The translations under genes and the position numbers were made by a program. Shown here in pieces: positions 5,979 through 8,317 of a stretch of 8,317 bases of DNA. Location: NCBI GenBank assembly GCA_017853815.1, contig JAFMIT010000072.1, positions 1 through 8,317 of the forward strand. The letters are read 5' to 3'. Below the pieces are notes generated by a model, which was given only the letters and a program-made list of their open reading frames with translations, was not told the origin of the DNA and ran no database searches. The DNA is from Actinomycetota bacterium. Its GTDB lineage: Bacteria > Actinomycetota > Actinomycetes > S36-B12 > UBA5976. Every line of letters starts with the position of its first letter. Position 1 is the stretch's first letter.

Positions 5979-6929
5979 TTAAGCCCACAACTGACCGTCG
6001 AGCTGATCTTCCGCTTCGTCGAGAGTGCCTTCGTAAGCGCCGGTCGACAAGTACTTCCAGCCACCATCACACACGATGAATGCGATATCAGCAGCCGTTC
6101 CAGCTTTAACGCACTTAGCGGCGATACCCATGGCAGCGTGCAAGATTGCACCCGTAGAGACGCCTGCGAAAATGCCTTCTTGTTCGAGCAGCATGCGCAT
6201 TTTGGCGACAGCATCACGCGGACCAACGGAGAAGCGCGACGTCAGAACTGTCTCGTCGTAGAGCTCTGGGATAAAGCCTTCATCGAGATTGCGCAGACCA
6301 TAAACGAGCTCGCCGTAACGAGGTTCCGCCGCGACGATTTCGACATCTGGCTTGTGCTCGCGCAGGTAGCGACCCGCACCCATCAAGGTGCCGGTGGTCC
6401 CGAGCCCCGCCACGAAGTGAGTGATCTCGGGGAGGTCTGCCAGTAACTCGGGCCCTGTGCCGTTGTAGTGCGCAAGCGCGTTGGCAGGGTTGCCGTATTG
6501 ATACAACATGACCCAGTCAGGGTTCTGCGCTGAGATCTCTTTGGCGCGACGAACCGCCTCGTTAGATCCGCCGGCCGCCTGCGAAGTGATGATCTCCGCG
6601 CCCCACATGCGCAAGAGCTGCGTACGTTCTGCACTGACGTTCTCTGGCATCACGCAGATGAGGCGGTAGCCCTTGAGTTTTGCGACCATCGCCAGCGAAA
6701 TGCCGGTGTTGCCAGAGGTTGGCTCAAGAATCGTGTCCCCGGGCTTGAGGCGGCCTTCCTTTTCGGCTGCCTCAATCATCGCCAAGGCAGCACGATCTTT
6801 GACCGAGCCTGTGGGATTGCGATCCTCAAGCTTTGCCCAGAGGCGCACGTTCGGTGCTGGCGAAAGCCGTGGAAGGCCGACGAGCGGAGTTCTACCGACC
6901 GACGACAGAAGATCGTCGTAGCGGGTCAC
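5979..6929 (-). CDS. cysM: CysO-dependent O-phosphoserine cysteine synthase
   Basis: The product is 316 aa, a PLP-dependent fold-type II enzyme. In mycobacteria the orthologue makes cysteine from O-phosphoserine, using the thiocarboxylate of the carrier protein CysO as sulfur donor. Visible features: PLP lysine Lys44 in NPTGSVKDRA, the substrate loop TSGNTG (71-76), the PLP phosphate-binding loop GTTGT (177-181), LRNLDEGFIPELYD (212-225) and the C-terminus ending in GQLWA. The last two match the mycobacterial CysM subgroup rather than ordinary O-acetylserine sulfhydrylases. The GTG start at 6929 overlaps the cysO stop as GTGA, so carrier and enzyme are translationally coupled. Assignment of O-phosphoserine as substrate rests on this subgroup resemblance and on the cysO/mec neighbours. 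Confidence 0.94.
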   Translation of the reverse strand: MTRYDDLLSSVGRTPLVGLPRLSPAPNVRLWAKLEDRNPTGSVKDRAALAMIEAAEKEGRLKPGDTILEPTSGNTGISLAMVAKLKGYRLICVMPENVSAERTQLLRMWGAEIITSQAAGGSNEAVRRAKEISAQNPDWVMLYQYGNPANALAHYNGTGPELLADLPEITHFVAGLGTTGTLMGAGRYLREHKPDVEIVAAEPRYGELVYGLRNLDEGFIPELYDETVLTSRFSVGPRDAVAKMRMLLEQEGIFAGVSTGAILHAAMGIAAKCVKAGTAADIAFIVCDGGWKYLSTGAYEGTLDEAEDQLDGQLWA

Positions 6930-7201
6930 TGGCCACCAGCGACGGCAGGCAACACGTCAATGCGGTCGCCATCGGAAAGTTCGGAATCGAGGCCACCGAG
7001 GAAGCGGACGTCTTCGTCATTGATGTAGATGTTGACGTAACGACGAAGGGCACCGTCTTCGACCAGCCGATCTTTGAGACCTGGGAATGATGCTTCAAGA
7101 AAATCAATCGCCTGTGCGAGAGTTTCGCCTTCGGTGTCAACGCGGCGAAGGTCTTTCGCGAGTGGACGCAGAATGGTGGGGAGACTCACTTGAATTGCCA
7201 T
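6926..7201 (-). CDS. cysO: Sulfur carrier protein CysO (MoaD/ThiS-like beta-grasp)
   Basis: The product is 91 aa, a ubiquitin-like sulfur carrier whose C-terminal glycine becomes a thiocarboxylate and donates sulfur to CysM. The match to mycobacterial CysO is clear: QVSLPTILRPL (4-14), YVNIYINDEDVRFLGGLDS (55-73) and DVLPAVAGG (82-90). In the M. tuberculosis protein the diglycine is the C-terminus. Here a glutamine codon (CAG) follows before TGA, so the encoded protein ends in -GGQ. The carrier would have to be trimmed by one residue before activation; the neighbouring Mec protease is the obvious candidate. The stop overlaps the cysM GTG. The ATG at 7201 has TACATT exactly six bases upstream. 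Confidence 0.95.
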   Translation of the reverse strand: MAIQVSLPTILRPLAKDLRRVDTEGETLAQAIDFLEASFPGLKDRLVEDGALRRYVNIYINDEDVRFLGGLDSELSDGDRIDVLPAVAGGQ

Positions 7202-7213
7202 AAGGCCAATGTA
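7202..7213 (-). promoter_or_regulatory. Putative leaderless promoter of cysO-cysM
   Basis: On the minus strand TACATT (7213-7208) is followed by six bases (GGCCTT) and the ATG at 7201. There is no purine-rich RBS. A perfect 9-bp palindrome is centred about 36 bases upstream of the predicted transcription start, where a -35 box would lie. Confidence 0.55.
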
Positions 7214-7225
7214 ATTGACGCCTCA

Positions 7226-7248
7226 ACCTTCTCGCGATTCGAGAAGGT
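7226..7248 (-). promoter_or_regulatory. 9-bp perfect inverted repeat between mec and cysO
   Basis: ACCTTCTCG (7226-7234) pairs perfectly with CGAGAAGGT (7240-7248) around 5 bases. It lies 28 bp after the mec stop and is centred on the -35 region of the predicted cysO promoter. It could be a terminator for mec (but only two Ts follow on the minus strand), an mRNA-stabilising 3' stem, or an operator for a dimeric regulator of cysO-cysM. The position favours a regulatory role, but this is not proven. Confidence 0.5.
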
Positions 7249-7275
7249 CAGCTGCAAATGACTTGCGAAAGCCGC

Positions 7276-7695
7276 TTACGCGAGGATTTCGACATCCTCT
7301 TCGGTCACAACGCCGTCCACGATCGTGAAGGAGCGGAACTCGAAAGGACCGTCCTCTGCGCCGGTTTCTCGGGTCGATACGAGCACATAGTGCGCGTTGG
7401 GCTCGCTGGCATAGGCGATATCCGTGCGCGACGGGTAAGCCTCGGTGTGGGTATGCGAGTGATAGATGACTACCGGCTCTTCGTCACGGTCATCCATGTC
7501 GCGGTACAGCTTCAGGAGATCCATCGAATCAAATTCATAGAAATTCGGAGATCGAGCCGCATTGAGCATCGGAATGAACCGCTGCGGGCTGTCGCTGCCC
7601 GATGGGCCGGCAATCACACCGCAGGCCTCGTCTGGATGGTCCTGGCGAGCATGCCTCACGATGGCGTCCACGAGCTCTTGCGAAATTCTCAACAC
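7276..7695 (-). CDS. mec: JAMM metalloprotease Mec (CysO-cysteine peptidase)
   Basis: The product is 139 aa, normal for Mec. It is a zinc isopeptidase-like enzyme which in M. tuberculosis hydrolyses the CysO-cysteine adduct, releasing cysteine and regenerating CysO. The JAMM motif is complete: Glu23 (DEACGVI), then H79-S-H81, Ser89 and Asp92 in HSHTHTEAYPSRTD (79-92). An extra histidine occurs at position 83 inside the motif. The start is GTG at 7695, with TAGGCT exactly six bases upstream and nothing resembling an RBS. The gene is separated from cysO by 74 bp holding a palindrome and a second promoter-like element, so mec is probably its own transcription unit next to cysO-cysM. It is divergent from the class V PLP enzyme across 38 bp. 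Confidence 0.95.
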   Translation of the reverse strand: MLRISQELVDAIVRHARQDHPDEACGVIAGPSGSDSPQRFIPMLNAARSPNFYEFDSMDLLKLYRDMDDRDEEPVVIYHSHTHTEAYPSRTDIAYASEPNAHYVLVSTRETGAEDGPFEFRSFTIVDGVVTEEDVEILA

Positions 7696-7707
7696 GTCCT
7701 AAGCCTA
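7696..7707 (-). promoter_or_regulatory. Putative leaderless promoter of mec
   Basis: On the minus strand TAGGCT (7707-7702) is followed by six bases (TAGGAC) and the GTG start. It mirrors the element for the divergent gene: the same hexamer is found on the other strand 14 bp away. Confidence 0.55.
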
Positions 7708-7721
7708 CGAGACGCGACTTC

Positions 7722-7733
7722 TAGGCTAGGGGC
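7722..7733 (+). promoter_or_regulatory. Putative leaderless promoter of the class V PLP enzyme gene
   Basis: TAGGCT (7722-7727) is followed by six bases (AGGGGC) and the ATG at 7734. The AGGGG could also act as a very closely spaced RBS. With only 38 bp between the two start codons, any -35 contact would fall in or next to the opposite promoter, so firing of the two promoters may be mutually exclusive. Confidence 0.55.
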
Positions 7734-8317
7734 ATGGAGCGGCACTTGGAGATCCCAGCACGGTCAGCGAATTTGCCCGCCCAACCGCTGCTCGACACCA
7801 TCCGCGAAGCTGTGATCGGCGACGACACCGTCATCGAGACTCCATTTGGTAATCGCCGAGTGACCTACGCGGACTACACCGCTTCCGGTCGAGCACTGTC
7901 GTTCATTGAGGAATTCATCACCCGCGAAGTCCTCCCCCGATACGCCAACACGCACACAGAATCGAGTGGCACGGGACTTCAAACAACGCGACTGCGCGAA
8001 GACGCACGTGCCGAAATCAAACGTTCCATCAACGCAGATGACTCCACCGCCATCATCTTCGCTGGCTCAGGTAGCACGGGCGCCATCGACAAGTTCATCG
8101 GCATGATGAACCTACGTCTGCCAGCAGATCTCGACTCTCGATATGAACTGAGCAATCAGATTCCGTCTCACGAACGTCCTGTGGTTTTCATCGGACCGTT
8201 CGAACATCACAGCAACGAGCTGCCGTGGCGAGAGAGCATTGCCGATGTCGTGGTCATTCCAGAAGACTCTGACGGCCATATCGACATTGACGTTCTTCGC
8301 ACTCGCCTCGATGAATT
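7734..8317 (+). CDS. Class V PLP-dependent aminotransferase / cysteine desulfurase-like enzyme, C-terminus cut by window edge
   Basis: The frame is open from the ATG at 7734 to the right edge (194 codons visible). The N-terminal half of a class V fold is recognisable: YADYTASGRAL (45-55, substrate/cofactor region), YANTHTESS (70-78) followed by TTRLREDAR (84-92), the glycine-rich PLP phosphate loop AGSGSTGAIDK (110-120) and FEHHSNELPW (156-165). In SufS-type cysteine desulfurases a histidine of the equivalent EHH stacks on PLP. The Schiff-base lysine and any active-site cysteine lie beyond the window, so desulfurase, lyase or transaminase activity cannot be decided. The divergent arrangement with the cysteine genes makes a sulfur role plausible, but this is inference. 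The start is fixed by the TAGGCT element six bases upstream. Confidence 0.88.
   Translation, partial: MERHLEIPARSANLPAQPLLDTIREAVIGDDTVIETPFGNRRVTYADYTASGRALSFIEEFITREVLPRYANTHTESSGTGLQTTRLREDARAEIKRSINADDSTAIIFAGSGSTGAIDKFIGMMNLRLPADLDSRYELSNQIPSHERPVVFIGPFEHHSNELPWRESIADVVVIPEDSDGHIDIDVLRTRLDE

Noticed and set aside
7258..7815. A 185-codon plus-strand frame across mec and the start of the class V gene
   Set aside because: It is antisense to mec, which has an intact JAMM motif, and it is out of frame with the class V enzyme. Its residues resemble no family.

Overview
The window looks like chromosomal DNA of an actinobacterium (Actinomycetota). The main reason is the gene set mec - cysO - cysM - murI - rph - rdgB, all on the minus strand. 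Its order and protein motifs match the Mycobacterium tuberculosis region from mec to the rdgB homologue, although the two genes interspersed in M. tuberculosis (a rhomboid protease and an Rv1339-like hydrolase) are absent. Base composition is moderate (mid-50s % GC by eye, 57% in one counted line), low for the phylum and more like aquatic or streamlined lineages. I cannot name a genus.

Layout. 1-1858 (-): secreted subtilisin-like protease with signal peptide, propeptide, full catalytic triad and a fibronectin-III-like domain; its C-terminus lies beyond the left edge. 1945-2685 (-): TSUP/TauE-type membrane transporter. 2753-3187 (+): small Tat-exported protein with a Rieske-like fold signature but altered ligand motifs. 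3192-3431 (-): small DUF3618-like membrane-anchored protein. 3509-3706 (+): two tRNA-Leu genes (UAG and UAA anticodons). 3716-7695 (-): rdgB, rph, murI, cysM, cysO and mec, listed in coordinate order and transcribed from mec towards rdgB. 7734 to the right edge (+): a class V PLP-dependent enzyme (cysteine desulfurase/aminotransferase fold), divergent from mec.

How the genes work together. CysO (sulfur carrier), CysM (CysO-dependent cysteine synthase) and Mec (JAMM protease releasing cysteine from CysO) form a complete cysteine pathway. MurI supplies D-glutamate for peptidoglycan. RNase PH trims tRNA 3' ends, and RdgB removes non-canonical purine triphosphates. Two gene pairs overlap by 4 bp (cysO/cysM GTGA; rph/rdgB ATGA), indicating translational coupling.

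Regulatory theme. Most non-overlapping genes have a TANNNT hexamer placed exactly six bases before the start codon, usually without a clear Shine-Dalgarno. This is the signature of leaderless mRNAs. It implies that the apparent long operon is really several units: mec; cysO-cysM; murI; rph-rdgB. The clear exception is the secreted protease, which has a purine-rich RBS. The most unusual protein details are CysO ending in -GGQ rather than a free diglycine, and the Rieske-like protein without a canonical 2Fe-2S ligand set.
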